From: Buxus sempervirens
Lineage: Eukaryota; Streptophyta; Magnoliopsida; Buxales; Buxaceae
DNA: 64,000 nucleotides
Assembly (NCBI GenBank): GCA_947561395.2
Contig: OX387184.1
Span: 55,301,197-55,365,196, forward strand
Direction: 5' to 3'
Each line of letters starts with the position of its first letter. Position 1 is the first letter of the stretch. Under the pieces are notes generated by a model. It was given only the letters and a program-made list of their open reading frames with translations, did no database searches and was not told the DNA's origin. Shown piece by piece: positions 32,161 through 43,284 of the stretch. The translations under genes and the position numbers were made by a program.

Positions 32161-32554
32161 CAATGGCTTTACAGTTACAGCTAGACTTGCTTCTACTAAA
32201 ACTGATATGTTAATAAGAGCATCGAGTAAATATTGAATATCAATAGTGTGGCCCACATCCATCCGGTGGTTTCATGGTTCTACCGGATTCTATCACCGGA
32301 AGAAATGCACTCTGAGCACTCTCATCTCATGTATGTAACGCGTACACACATACATATATGCATACACGCATGCACATACCTACGCAAACGCGCGTGTATT
32401 AACGCAACGGGTGACAGCATGCGAATATTAATGGGAGACACGACGACGATTATTAAGCGGGCAAAAGGAGACGTTCACTTCGTAAATGACGAAAGATCCC
32501 CCGTAATGCTTCGAGCGGTCTCCGAAGTCCAGACGATCAAAACCCTCGTACAAG
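32161..32554 (+). promoter_or_regulatory. Upstream region of F-box gene B
   Basis: The region starts at the end of the gene-carrying hAT and ends at the F-box start codon. About 32325-32405 is alternating purine-pyrimidine (ACGCGTACACACATACATAT and on, GCATGCACATAC, ACGCGCGTGTAT), which can favour Z-DNA. From about 32470 the sequence (CTTCGTAAATGACGAAAGAT, GTCCAGACGATCAAAACCCT) matches the 5' blocks of the 11727 and 53088 genes and is probably 5' UTR. Confidence 0.55.
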
Positions 32555-33637
32555 ATGAAGAGAAAAGGGCAAGTTCAGAATCGCAGGCAATTGCCTCCAT
32601 CGCAGCAAATGCCGAATCTTCCGACTGAAATAATTGAAGAAATCCTTTCAAGGCTGCCCGTTGATTCCTTGTTTCGGTTCAGGTGTGTTTCCAAATACTG
32701 GTACTCTCTTGTTAAAGATCCTCACTTCATCAAAATGCAACTCAGTCGAGCAAAGGAGAACCCTAGAATCTTAATTGCATATCGTTATGGACTATTCTCT
32801 GCAGAATTCGGGGCAGATGATAGAACATCCGTTGTGGATTTCCATCCGCCAAGTCAGGGATTAATCCATGTTCAAAATTCTTGCAATGGGTTAGTTTGCT
32901 ATGTTGTTGAAGAAGAAATAGGAGCCGTATACGTGTGGAATCCCTTTACCAGAGACTACAAGAAATTGCCTGATATTCAGTCAAATGATTGGGGATTTTT
33001 CCGTTTAGGTTACTCTCCTGCCATGGAGGAATACAAGGTGGTGAGGCTTAGCCCTGATACTAATGAAGTCTGGGTTCATACTTTGGGAACGCTTTCATGG
33101 AGAAGGGCCGAGTGTGTTCCATCCGGAATACATTTGACTTACACCGGAGTATATCTCAATGGCGCCCTTCATTGGATTGCAATTCGAAATAGAAATTCCC
33201 ATGTGATCCTTGTTTTCGATTTGCGTGACGAGAAATTCAGGGAGATGTTGCTGCCCGATTACGGGAACAATAACAGGATTGTGAGATATCGGATAATGGT
33301 GCTGGGAGGCCATCTATCTGTACATGGTTTTACTTACATTTCTTGCAGGGAAGATGGTTGTGAGATATGGGTAATGAAGGAATACGGGAATGAGAAGTCA
33401 TGGTCGAAGCAAATCCTTGAAATACAGAAAGATTTAACTAAAAATTTTTTTCCTATTCCGATACGAATCCTGGGCTCCACAAAGAGCGGAGAAATTTTGA
33501 TAGCTAGGAACAAATGGTTTGCTTTATTTAATCCTGTGGATCAAAGCATCAGAATGCTTCCTATTTGTGCTAGATCGTCTCCCTTTGAAGCAAACATCTA
33601 TGTGGAGAGCCTTGTTTCACCCGTGGTTGATGTGTAA
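32555..33637 (+). CDS. F-box/FBA protein, module B
   Basis: Single-exon gene of 360 codons. Basic start MKRKGQVQNRR; F-box at about residues 22-64 (LPTEIIEEILSRLPVDSL, then FRFRCVSKYWYSLVKDPHFI). The FBA region has SCNGLVCYV, YVWNPFTRDYKKLP, GYSPAMEEYKVVRL, VWVHTLGTLSWRR, YLNGALHWI, FDLRDEKFREMLLPDY and EIWVMKEYGNEKSWSKQ. It ends YVESLVSPVVDV. Expected role: substrate recognition in an SCF ubiquitin ligase; target unknown. The start is supported by conservation with the 11727 and 53088 genes, including the upstream block. Reading frame is intact. It is the closest intact relative of the broken copy at 60772-61437 (shared LTYTGVYLNGALHWI-type loop and the VPSG segment). Confidence 0.93.
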   Translation: MKRKGQVQNRRQLPPSQQMPNLPTEIIEEILSRLPVDSLFRFRCVSKYWYSLVKDPHFIKMQLSRAKENPRILIAYRYGLFSAEFGADDRTSVVDFHPPSQGLIHVQNSCNGLVCYVVEEEIGAVYVWNPFTRDYKKLPDIQSNDWGFFRLGYSPAMEEYKVVRLSPDTNEVWVHTLGTLSWRRAECVPSGIHLTYTGVYLNGALHWIAIRNRNSHVILVFDLRDEKFREMLLPDYGNNNRIVRYRIMVLGGHLSVHGFTYISCREDGCEIWVMKEYGNEKSWSKQILEIQKDLTKNFFPIPIRILGSTKSGEILIARNKWFALFNPVDQSIRMLPICARSSPFEANIYVESLVSPVVDV

Positions 33638-33910
33638 AGAGCAACATCAAGCAGGTCAGTAAGGACATTAGTGTAATCTTTTATGCATAAGAAGATTCAT
33701 ACTACTGTCAGTATTATATAATTTGTGCAAATTGTGGTTTTGCAATTTTTCTTCTTCGATGAAAACCACTGTGGACGTTTGGGTTTCTGTAAATACTCAT
33801 TTTAGCTGAAGTAACCTTTTTGTTTTATATATTTTATTTTTAATGGATGGTATGCGAACTTTTTGAACTCCCTTCTGTTTGTTTAGTCACCATTTACATG
33901 AAAAAATATA
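33638..33910 (+). other. F-box B 3' flank, proximal part
   Basis: It matches the sequence after the 11727 and 53088 genes (AGCAACATCAAGCAGGTCAG, TTTTATGCATAAGAAGATTC). It is cut by an L1 insertion at 33911 and resumes at 34700. Confidence 0.7.
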
Positions 33911-34699
33911 TCTTAGAAAATTGGCCCCAAATGAGGATGTCAGCTATGGACGATGGATAAGAATGGAATGTTTTCAGTCAAGTTGCCATACAAGGCTAAA
34001 ATCAGCAAGGGATCAGATTTTATCTGGACTAGGCTACCTTGGAACAGTCTTATTCCTCTTAAGGTAGGCTTTTTTCTTTGGACAGCAATGCTTAATAAGA
34101 TATTGAATGTGGATCATTTGAAGAGTAGGGGCTGGTACATCCTAGACAGATGTGTTATGTGTAAAAGCAGTGAAGAGAGTGTGGATCATCACCTGTTACA
34201 TTGTTCAGCTACTAGCAGATTATGGAATGGTATATTGAGGAGGTTTAGTTTATCCTGGGCCTTCCAGAAAAATTCAGTCATGCTATAGAGGCTTGGGGGT
34301 GGAAGAAAAGGAAGTCTACCTTTTCAAAGCTATGGAATCCGGTGCCACCAGCAATCTATGGGGCAGTTTGGGGGGAGAGAAATCGGAGAATTTTCATGGA
34401 CATGGAAATGAGATCAGATAAGTTGGAATTGAGGGTGCTAAAGCTAATTTTCTGGTGGTTATCTCAGCTATCCACCTTTCCTTGTCTTCAGCTAGATGAG
34501 TTTGTGTCATGTGATTCATTCATGGAGGTGGTGGGAACTTAGACTGTATTTTTGTTGACCTTTGTCTTTCTCTTGGGGGTGTCTTTGAGGTTTTTGCTGG
34601 TACACTGTTTGTGTACCTTGTGTTCTTTCCCTTTTTTTAAAGTTTCTTTAATAATATTCTCTTTATTACCAATCAAAAAAAAAAATCTCTTAGAAAATT
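33911..34699 (+). mobile_element. 5'-truncated L1 LINE with target-site duplication
   Basis: A perfect 12-bp repeat TCTTAGAAAATT lies at 33911-33922 and 34688-34699, extended by near-matching AAAAAT-type bases. Between them is the end of an L1 ORF2. It encodes the zinc-binding region (LPWNSLIPLKVGFFLWTAML, WYILDRCVMCKSSEESVDHH and LLHCSATSRLWNG), then IYGAVWGERNRRIF. A 3' UTR with inverted repeat GGTACAC/GTGTACC (34599-34617) and a terminal A-run (about 34674-34685) follow. It sits in the F-box B 3' flank, which is uninterrupted at 61670. Confidence 0.88.
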
Positions 34700-35030
34700 T
34701 TAAAAACCAGGCTTGATCGACTGGTCAAACCATGATTCAGCCTCTCAAACAGTTAAGTTCAATTTCATTTTGGCCTAGATTTAAAAATCAATTTAAACTA
34801 GTGTGAACACAGGAACCATGGTAAAAGCTAGAGAAATCACTGTTTCTTATTTGGCTGAAAAGATAAGGAGTTGGGCTTATGTCATTGGAAAGGAAATAAG
34901 TTTAAAACAAAATTCTTTCGTTGAGACCAAAATTTTCTCTCTGATTCATTTCGGAGGAAACAGCAGGCTTTAGTTGCCAACACATGGAAGGAACATATGA
35001 TGTATTATTGATACAAAGGATGGAACATAT
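34700..35030 (+). repeat. Distal F-box flank and module-end segment, copy B1
   Basis: It continues the F-box flank (AAAACCAGGCTTGATCGACT) and then a GAGAAATCACTGTTTCTTAT-type block. That block is shared with about 48565-48740, 59960-60175 and 61825-62010. Confidence 0.65.
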
Positions 35031-35569
35031 ACTAAGAGGGTAAGGAGAAGATCAAAGAGAACGTGGATGGAATCAGTTAGAAAGGATTTGACTACTCATA
35101 AGCTGACTAAAAAAATGGTTTTTGATAGACGGGAATGAAGGAACAGAATTTGTGTTGTTGTTCCCAAATAGTTGGAACAAGGCATTTGGTGATTGATTGA
35201 ATGAGAATATATATATATATTATTGATACAAAGGATGAAACATATACTTGAAATACCAGAAGTTACTGTACATAAATAAAACCATCCAATCATATTGAAA
35301 TAGCAAAAATAATAAGCTTGGAAGTATAGTCCAAAAGCCAACACACATACCACTACTGCTTTCCTAGCTAACAGATCTGATATTTGTTCATGGGCCTATA
35401 ATTATGCTTTATCAGATCCAAACTGGGAAAAAACTTTACCAAATGCACAACAGAAAAATGATTAGAAATGCAACAATAGCTTAGCCTTGTATCCAACTCC
35501 TACAGGGTTTGGGATCAGCCATCTTGATTTGACAATTCCTTTGCGAAACAATTCGATTGTTTATTTTTT

Positions 35570-35965
35570 AAGGGCAATTTCAAGCCAAACAGAGAGTGGG
35601 AGTACAAGGTGAAATATATTACATACTCTATTCTACATTCTTTTATGCATGAGAATGTTAATAGTACTGTTTGTTTAATTTTATGATTGATACAAGCTGT
35701 GGTATAAATTTCAATCTCAATGCCTCGATGAAGACCATTTTGGCCATATTTGTCCCTGCAAACACCTATTTGAGCTGGAAGTAACATTGTGCTTTAGAAA
35801 ATGATGACCTGTTTTGTTAAATGTGGTTTTACACATGGTTTTTTTGTTCCTGAATTGTATAACCACATGAAAGCATGCAACTGCACAATAAATGTAACAA
35901 TTTGTTCATTTTGTTATTAAAGAATGTAATGTGAGCCATTATGAACTCTTTTTTTCAGAATTTAT
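35570..35965 (+). repeat. Orphan F-box 3' flank, copy 3
   Basis: From TTTTTTAAGGGCAATTTCAA the sequence follows the F-box 3' flank (TTTTATGCATGAGAATG, GCAATCTCAATGCCTCGATG-type blocks), but no F-box coding sequence lies before it. It corresponds to 16410-16800. Confidence 0.6.
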
Positions 35966-36379
35966 ATTGAAAAATTAATTGAAGCTTCCATCAAACACAT
36001 TTTTCTGAATCGTCCCTCTTTCCTTTTAGATTTTCTATTTTACTGAGATTTTTTTTTTAATTTTACAAGTATTTTATGTATCTTTAGAAATTTTACATAT
36101 AGTTCACATGCAATTGCATATGTACACAGAGGACAGTGATGACATTACCAAAAGTGTTGTATGTGCTTAAATCACTGTACAGTTCTTAAGTTTGGCTTTT
36201 TTTTTTATTTTTCTTCACACTTAATACTTTTTGGATTTACAACATTGGCTATAGATATTTGTGCTCAGTTTTCTTGAATTAGGACCAAAGTTTGGAATTG
36301 AAATTAATTCTCAAATTTATCCCCAACTTCTTTTTCCCTTTCTTTTGTTGGTTTGTGCAGCTTTGATCATGGCCTGATT

Positions 36380-36600
36380 CTATAGTTTATCTGTATTTGT
36401 TGATTCTGTTCCAACTAGCTTCATTTGAAGTGTTGATTCAGTTATCTGATTTTTGGTAAGAATCAGATGAAGCATTTCGGGAGCATGCTGTCTGTAGGTT
36501 TTTGGACTTCTGCAAACTCTTCGAGTTTGCCTAACCAGAGGTCTAGAGGGGAATCCAGGTCGTGACGTTTGGAATGAGGCTGTAAGCTTCAAAGATGGTT
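36380..36600 (-). pseudogene. Deleted copy of the unknown exon-like segment
   Basis: Paralogue of 17212-17523. The ends match (the APEMLHLILTKNQITESTLQ stretch at one end and the GGGGAATCCAGGTCGTGACG stretch at the other). Roughly 140 bp coding for the acidic middle is missing and the frame is lost. Confidence 0.4.
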
Positions 36601-37599
36601 TTTTGTTTGTTTGTTTGTTTTTTTTTTGTGTTTTCTTTTTCTTTTCCTCTTTTACATGGATTTTGGTTGTTACATGATTTGGAAAACCCATTTGCATGGT
36701 TACATATAAGCCCAACAAGCGTTTGCCATGTGGCCAAAAAAGCTATTATAAATCTAATACCTTTACCATAGAGAAATTTTTAAAAATTTAATGGTTATGA
36801 TTATAGGAGATGGAAAAAAAAATGCCCATAACTAATCTAGAGAGTTGTGTAGCTGTTTTAATGTGGCTTATTTAGATAGGTTTAGATGGCTTGAATTGGC
36901 CAGATCATCTCTCCATGGGCCAAGGAAACCATTGTATTTCTTGGGTAATAGTAAAATAGTAAGGTAGATGAGAAACCTTTAATCATGAGGAAAAGAAAAA
37001 GAAAAAGAAGATTGGTAAAGGTGTTTTTGTGGATAGGTAGTTGCCTTGTAAGAAGGGTGCTTGGTCAATTTATGGAAAGTAATCCATGATAAATGAGAAG
37101 AGCAAAGGAAACAGGAAAAACTAACAGGGCTGATCTTAAAGAACAAAATATGCAAACACCAAAAAGGGATTTATTGTTCAAAAGAGATTTTGCTGTTTTC
37201 TTATTCTAATAATAAGGTAAAGGCGGTTTAAATTCGAGATTAGTCGAAAGTAAAGGTCACAAAATCAATAAACCTAATTACAAATAGCAAATCTAACGAA
37301 AAACAAAAATGTTATTAAATTGGAAATGCTCATTACATCCTTAGAAAAAACCATGTATACAGATATAGCTATAGAAAGAACTAGTCACTCAACTTTAGTC
37401 TTGTGAGGCTAATTATCTACCTTCATGCATGAATATTAGATGTTGGAACTACCCAGTTGGAATCCTTTAGACTTTGAGCTCAAACAACCTACTAACTGAG
37501 AAATTAAATAAATAAATAATTAATTAATTAAAATTCTTGAAAAGGTTGCAAGGAAAAGTGCTCTTTAGTAAAATATTATGATTTAACATACATTGGAGT

Positions 37600-38120
37600 C
37601 TGCTTTTGAAGAAGAAGAAGAAAGAAGAGGTAGAAGAAGAAGAGGAAAAGACGTTTCAGAAACCAGAAATCTAAATGATGAAGTAATATAGAAGAAGAAG
37701 AGGAAGGAGAAAGAAGAAGAATGGAGGAAGAAAGAAGAAAAAAGATGAAGAAGAAGGAAAGCAGAACCAGCTGTTTCTGGCCAGCACTGTCTGGTACTGG
37801 TACGAAATCTGATATTTTAAGGGCTGATCAAAATGTGGACTTGTAAGAATAAAAAAACAACTAAAGATTTTTTCTTTTCTTTTTCTTTTTACTTTAATTG
37901 AGAAAGAAGGAAAAGAAAAAGCAAACCTTATATTTTTACTGGCCATCTAATACTTAAGTTTCTCTACGCATTTTTAGATAATACGTGCTGTTGAATTTAT
38001 TATGTTGTGCTCCATTTTATTCATTATTTTTTCCACATTTAGTCTTTTTGTAACAAATATTGGTTAGAAGATATTTGCCACTGGATTCGTGCTTAAAAAG
38101 GTGATCGGATAAATCAGAGC
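37600..38120 (+). repeat. GAA-rich / RTE-relic repeat, copy 5
   Basis: GAA tract at 37607-37760, then the GCACTGTCTGGTACTGGTAC stretch and lead-in to the RT tail. It corresponds to 18540-19097. Confidence 0.65.
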
Positions 38121-38363
38121 ATGTTAAGATGGTTTGGATATGTAAAGCGAAGACCTACAGAGGCAGTTATGAGAATGTGCAAGAGAATACTCATTGAAAA
38201 ATCTAAGAGGGTAAGGGGAAGATCAAAGAGAACATGGATGGAATCAATTAGAAAGGATTTGAATATCCATAAGTCGACTGAAGATGTGATTTTTGATAGA
38301 CCAGTATGGAGGAGCATATTTTATGTTGCAGATCCCAAATGGTTGGAATATTGCATATTTTGA
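38121..38363 (+). pseudogene. RTE-like reverse-transcriptase tail, copy B
   Basis: Eighty codons parallel to 19098-19319: LRWFGYVKRRPTEAVMRM, RGRSKRTWMESIRKDLN and DRPVWRSIFYVADPKWLEY. The RT core is absent. It is the best-preserved of the RT tails because it reads on through the position where the A copy has a stop. Confidence 0.75.
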
Positions 38364-38578
38364 TTGATTGCTTGGGAAGTGATACGTGTATTTTTGTGGT
38401 TGGTGTGTGTGTTTGTACATGCATACATACATGCATACAAGAATCGTTTGGTTATATGAATCGGATGGTTGGATCAAACTAGATGGTTTATTACAAGAGT
38501 CATTACTTTGTAGTTATTTAGTGATCAATACAATGGTTTTAAAACTTATCCGGTACGACTCGGTATTGGCCACTACCT

Positions 38579-39308
38579 GTGGTGTGAACCCGTGGAGATT
38601 AACCCCTTGAACCCACAATCAGATTGATACACACCCCAAGAAAATCAAAGATCAAGTTCAGAGAATAATTCTAGACCCGTTGAAAACTTGTTTTAAGAAC
38701 GCAGAATGCAAGTAAGAACGCCACAAAGGATTGTTCCTTTGATAAGTTTAAAGTTCAGTCAAGAACTAGAAGAGAAAATTGAAGTTCTCATTCAGAAATT
38801 TTTATTCAAGCCAAAAAATCCTTCATATCTGTATCTTATATGGGGCTGATATTCTTTCCTATCTCAACTAGGTAAGAGAATATATAGAATAAAGCAAATA
38901 AAAGAAAACCCATTCCAAATAGGAAACCTAATCCAAACTGCCTAGGATAAAGATCCTACATGCATGGAAATAAAACAAATAAAGAAATCCCAGCACCCTA
39001 GGTCACCCCTTCCGTATCTTGATTCATGTGAACTAAATGGAAAGAAAATAAAAACAAAGAAAAGAAATTCCCAGCACACTAGGCCGCCCCTTCCTTGACT
39101 TGGATCATGTGCACTAAGGCTGGTTTCTCCTCTTTCAAGCTCATCTTGAATGTTGGTGTCTTGCTAGGTGAATTTGCAAACTCAGCCCAAGTAGATTGCA
39201 CAAGTCCTTGCATTGCTTCCTTGATTTTCTTTGCTCTTGACCTTGTTATTGACCCATCTGGAACATGCAAGGGATCTTTGATAACCAGGTCACCATGGTA
39301 CTCATCAA
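38579..39308 (-). mobile_element. Ty3/gypsy element remnant: polyprotein end plus LTR
   Basis: Comparison with 19545-19560 (CTACCTGTACAATCAGG) shows about 730 bp inserted. On the minus strand it encodes the last 75 or so residues of a gypsy polyprotein, including LVIKDPLHVPDGSITRSRAK, then KIKEAMQGLVQSTWAEF and ALVHMIQVKE, then stop at 39079. About 500 bp of LTR-like sequence follows, ending in GGGTTCACACC. A CCTGT/TCTGT pair at the edges may be a degraded 5-bp target duplication. The rest of the element is missing. Confidence 0.75.
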
Positions 39309-40147
39309 TCTGTACAATCAGGTAACTGGTATTGGTTTCTGTTTGGAGTCGGCTGAACTTGATCTTAGTCAAATGGTATCGGCTCGGTATTGGCCATAAG
39401 TGACTCTGTTTCAGGCAGTACCAACGTGGTACAACCCTGGAGTAGCTGCAGATGCCATGGGAAGAGGAACAAGAAGAAGAAGAAGAAGTAAGAGGAAAAT
39501 AAAGGAGAGGAAAAATATGAAAAGCCTTTTCAAAAACCAAGTATCTGAATCCAGATTTCCAGTATCAGAAATCTGGTAGAAAAAGAAACAAGAAGAAGAA
39601 GAAGAAGGAAAGCCAACCTGGCTGGTATCCGCGATACGTATAGGTACCAGCAGTACCAAATCCGAGATTTTAATGTCTGATCAACACTTGAGAGTTATTT
39701 GATTAAGCTTTCCCTTTTTAAAGCATAAACTCGTAAAACTGAAGGAACAACTAAGATTTAATTCCTTTTTGATCAACACTTGAGATTTATTTGATTAAGC
39801 TTTCCCTTATTAAACATAAACTTGTAAAACTGAAGAACAACAGAGATTTAATTCCTTTTTGCTTTAATGAAAAAAAGGAAAAAGAAAAAGCAAAGAAACC
39901 CTTTGTTCCTACCTGCCATCTGTTGCTTATTTTAGTTTCTCTTTATGTTTTAAATAATATGTTTGCATTGAGATCCATTTTAATCAATTTCCTTCTACAC
40001 ATAGTCTTCTTGTAACATTTATAGGTTGGAAAATCTTTGCAAGTGGTTAGTTGTTGCTGAAAAAGTTGATTAGACAAAGGAGAGCAGTTCTTAGAATGTG
40101 TAAAGTGAAGACTTGGAGAGGCAGTTCTTAGAATGTGTAAGAAAATG
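39309..40147 (+). repeat. GAA-rich / RTE-relic repeat, copy 6, split by a Helitron
   Basis: It corresponds to 19560-20373. GAA tract at 39463-39610, duplicated TTTGATTAAGCTTTCCC stretch (about 39700 and 39790), and the RT-tail beginning at about 40060-40147. The AGTTCTTAGAATGTGTAA segment is tandemly repeated (about 40086 and 40122). Confidence 0.65.
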
Positions 40148-42776
40148 TCTATCTTTATCTTCAATACTATAAAATGTACTAAAGCCCTTATTTGTTTGTC
40201 TATTTTTGCTGTCCCAAAATATCCTCCCCTTTTTTGGTATTATTTTCTCTGATGCCCTTTTCCAAACTACCTTTGCAACCATTCACTGCCAAACGTCATA
40301 TCTTCGCCCATGTTCTCTTCCAAATGTTATCTCCTTTCAAACGCCAGATAGTTATCGCGATAAATACATTGTTAAACCTTGCAATTCCGTATGTTAAGGA
40401 CTCAAATCTCAAAGAGAATCAGTAGAGGAGAATCTCCATTAGAATCAGTCAAAGAGGATTTATTGTGTCTCAAATCTGTTAGAGCAAAGAAGAATAGAAG
40501 ACCGTCCAGGTTAGTTTCATTACTTTCTATTATTTAATCTAGAGTACCTATCTACATCTCTCTGTGTTTCAGTGAGGGTGACATACAGCTATAGATTTCT
40601 TATAAAGTTGATTTAGAAATGGACGCAATCCTTTTTCAAGATGAATTTCCTATCCTGACGTAAATGAACGTGTTTTTGTTTTTGTCAAATAGTTTTCCAT
40701 ATATGTGATGTACTGAAGTATTGCTTATGTAAGATTCCATGTAGATATTAGATATTAATCTAACTATATATAGCATTAAATATAGATATATGGAATATTC
40801 AGAAAAAAAATTTTTTTTTTTGATAAGTAATAAGAAGAATGATATTAATGTGTGATAAAGATGATTTGGAGGTACACAGATCGTGTACCTAAATGACAAT
40901 GCTAAGAGCAAACCCCCCTAGCAACATATATGGATACCCATCCCACTCCCTTCCCTAATCTGAAAAGGAAAACCCCTCCATGAATTCTTTGAAAGGGATA
41001 CTACCCATTGAATGGTGAGCCAACAACTAGCTGTATATTACCTTCAAAACTTTTCTCTCTAAAAATGCCTTCTTCCTCTCTATGTTTCTAAAAATGCCTT
41101 ATTTGAATTTTTAAATCTTGTATATTAGCAGTTCATGTTAATTAGATAAAAATAGATGTTAAAATCTATAGATTACTATTTTAACTACTCTAGATAACTA
41201 TATTTAATCCAAGGATTTTAAAGAATTCCCTATTCTGAAAATAATTATTCTAGTATATCTAGAAAATGTGAAAGATCTTAAAAAAACACATAAACTTAAT
41301 AGCTAATAGCGTCATTTGATTTTGGATAACTATAGATATCTATATTTTAACTATATTTTAATTTCAAAACTAAATATATTAAATATGAACAAAATGAAAT
41401 GATATTATATAAATTGAAAAAGCCAAATATTTGTCTCTTTATATGATGGCTGATGTCCATATAATAGTTATCTATTCAAATAATTCCAATATATATGAAT
41501 TTTATTTGATATATAAGAAGTTAAATTATATTATAGGAATATAATATAATAGGAATCTAAATAAACAAACAAACAAATATGAACATCCATTTTTATAATA
41601 GAATATAATAATTTAGTTTCTTATAATAATAGAAGCCATAATAGGAGACTTAAAAGGAAAATTATTCTATATAAGAGGATACTTAAAGCCATAATTTAGG
41701 AGCCATAAAAGGAGACTTAAATTCTTTTCAATAAACAAATAAACTTAATAAAAAATAAAGTTTTGCTTAAATTCTGGAAATCCTTTATTTTCTTCAAGGA
41801 TTTCCAGAATTCCCTTTCCTGGAAATAATTATTAACGATAAAAATCTTAATAAACAAATAAAAATAGTGTAGTTTGATTATGGATATCTATAGACAAATA
41901 AACTTAATTAACTGTTTTGTTTTACCTATGCTGGAAATGATTATTCTAATGTATTTAGATAACATGAAATATCTTAATAAACAACCAAACTTAATAGTTA
42001 ATAGTGAAACGTGAAATGCTCATTGAAAAGATAAGAAAAAGTTTAAGTGTTGTAGTTTAGCAGTTCACGTTAATTAGATAACTATAACTATAGATATTAA
42101 TAAATAATAACTATAGAAAACTATATTTTATTCAAGGTTTCCAGAATTCCCTATCCTGGAAATAAATCTTCTTAATATATTTAGATAACGTGAAAAACTA
42201 TAATAAACAAATAAACTTAATAATTAAATAATGTAATTTGATCTTGGATATCTGTAGACAAATAAACTTAATAACTGCTTTGTTTTACCTATCCTGGAAA
42301 TAATTATTCTAATATATTCAGATAACGTGAAAAATCTTAATTAAAAATTAACTTAATAGTTAATAGTGTAGTTTGCTTTTGGATATCTATAAATTGACAA
42401 ATCAACTGAATTAACTGCTTTGTTTTGCCTATCCTGGGAGTAATTATTCTAATATATTCAGATAGTGTGAAAACTCTTAATAATAATTTAATTGTTAATA
42501 GTGTGACATGAAATGCACCTTGAGAAGATAAGAAAAAGTTATTAATTTTGTATATTAGCAGTTCACATTAATTAGATAACTATAGATATTAAAATCTATA
42601 GTTTAATAACTATATTTTTAACAATTACTAATTACTAATTTGATCTTGGACATGCTAACTATATTCAAAGTGAAAAAAATCTTGTAGATTAGCAGTTCAC
42701 GTTATATTATCTGGAAAAATCTTGTATATTAGATACTAATAAACCTCCCTCGTGCAAAGCATGTGCATGTTACCGG
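40148..42776 (+). mobile_element. Non-autonomous Helitron, copy B
   Basis: Paralogue of 20374-22620. It opens TCTATCTTTATCTTCAATAC and closes with the hairpin CGTGC-AAA-GCATG and terminal CCGG (42773-42776) where copy A has CTAG. The internal AAGGATTTCCAGAATTCCC / CCTGGAAATAATTATTCTAA array is kept. It contains an L1 insert at 40803-41108 and differs from copy A by several indels. No coding capacity. Confidence 0.78.
40803..41108 (-). mobile_element. 5'-truncated L1 3' end nested in the Helitron
   Basis: The insert is absent from copy A (21020). On the minus strand it ends with an A-run (T at about 40810-40820) after CTTATTACTTATC, with inverted repeat GGTACAC/GTGTACC (40871-40889) in the 3' UTR, as in the L1 copy at 33911-34699. 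CTAAAAATGCCTT is repeated at its far edge. Target duplication is unclear. Confidence 0.7.
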
Positions 42777-43284
42777 TTCATTGAAATATCTAAGAGGGTA
42801 AAGGGAAGATCAAAGAGAACATAGATGGAATCAGTTAGAAAGGATTTGAATACTCATAAGCTAACTAAAGATGTGGTTTTTGATAGATTAGAATGGAGGA
42901 ACAGAATTTATGTTGCTGATCCAAAATTGTTGGAATAAGTCATTGGTGATGACAAAGGATGAAACATATACTTTAACTACCAGCAGCTACTGTAGATAAA
43001 GAAAACCATCCGATCTTATTACAACAGCAAAAATAATAAGCTTGGCAGTATAGTCCACAAGCCACACACCTGCTACTACTGCTTTCCTAACTAACAAGTA
43101 TGATACGTGTTAACGGGCCTATAATTATGCTTTATCAGATACAAACAGGGAAAAAAAACTTCTTCAGATGCACAACAGAAAACTGATAAGAAATTCAATG
43201 ATATCTTAGCGTTGTATCTAACTCCTATGGGGTTTGGGATCAGCCATCTTGATGTGCCAATTCCTTTGCCAAAAAAGTCCATTT
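42777..43284 (+). repeat. RTE tail 3' half and recurrent 400-bp block, copy B
   Basis: 42777-42945 resumes the RT relic broken by the Helitron. 42950-43284 is the block shared with 16100, 22800, 35230, 44880 and 57960 (ACCAGCAGCTACTGTAGATA and on). Confidence 0.6.
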
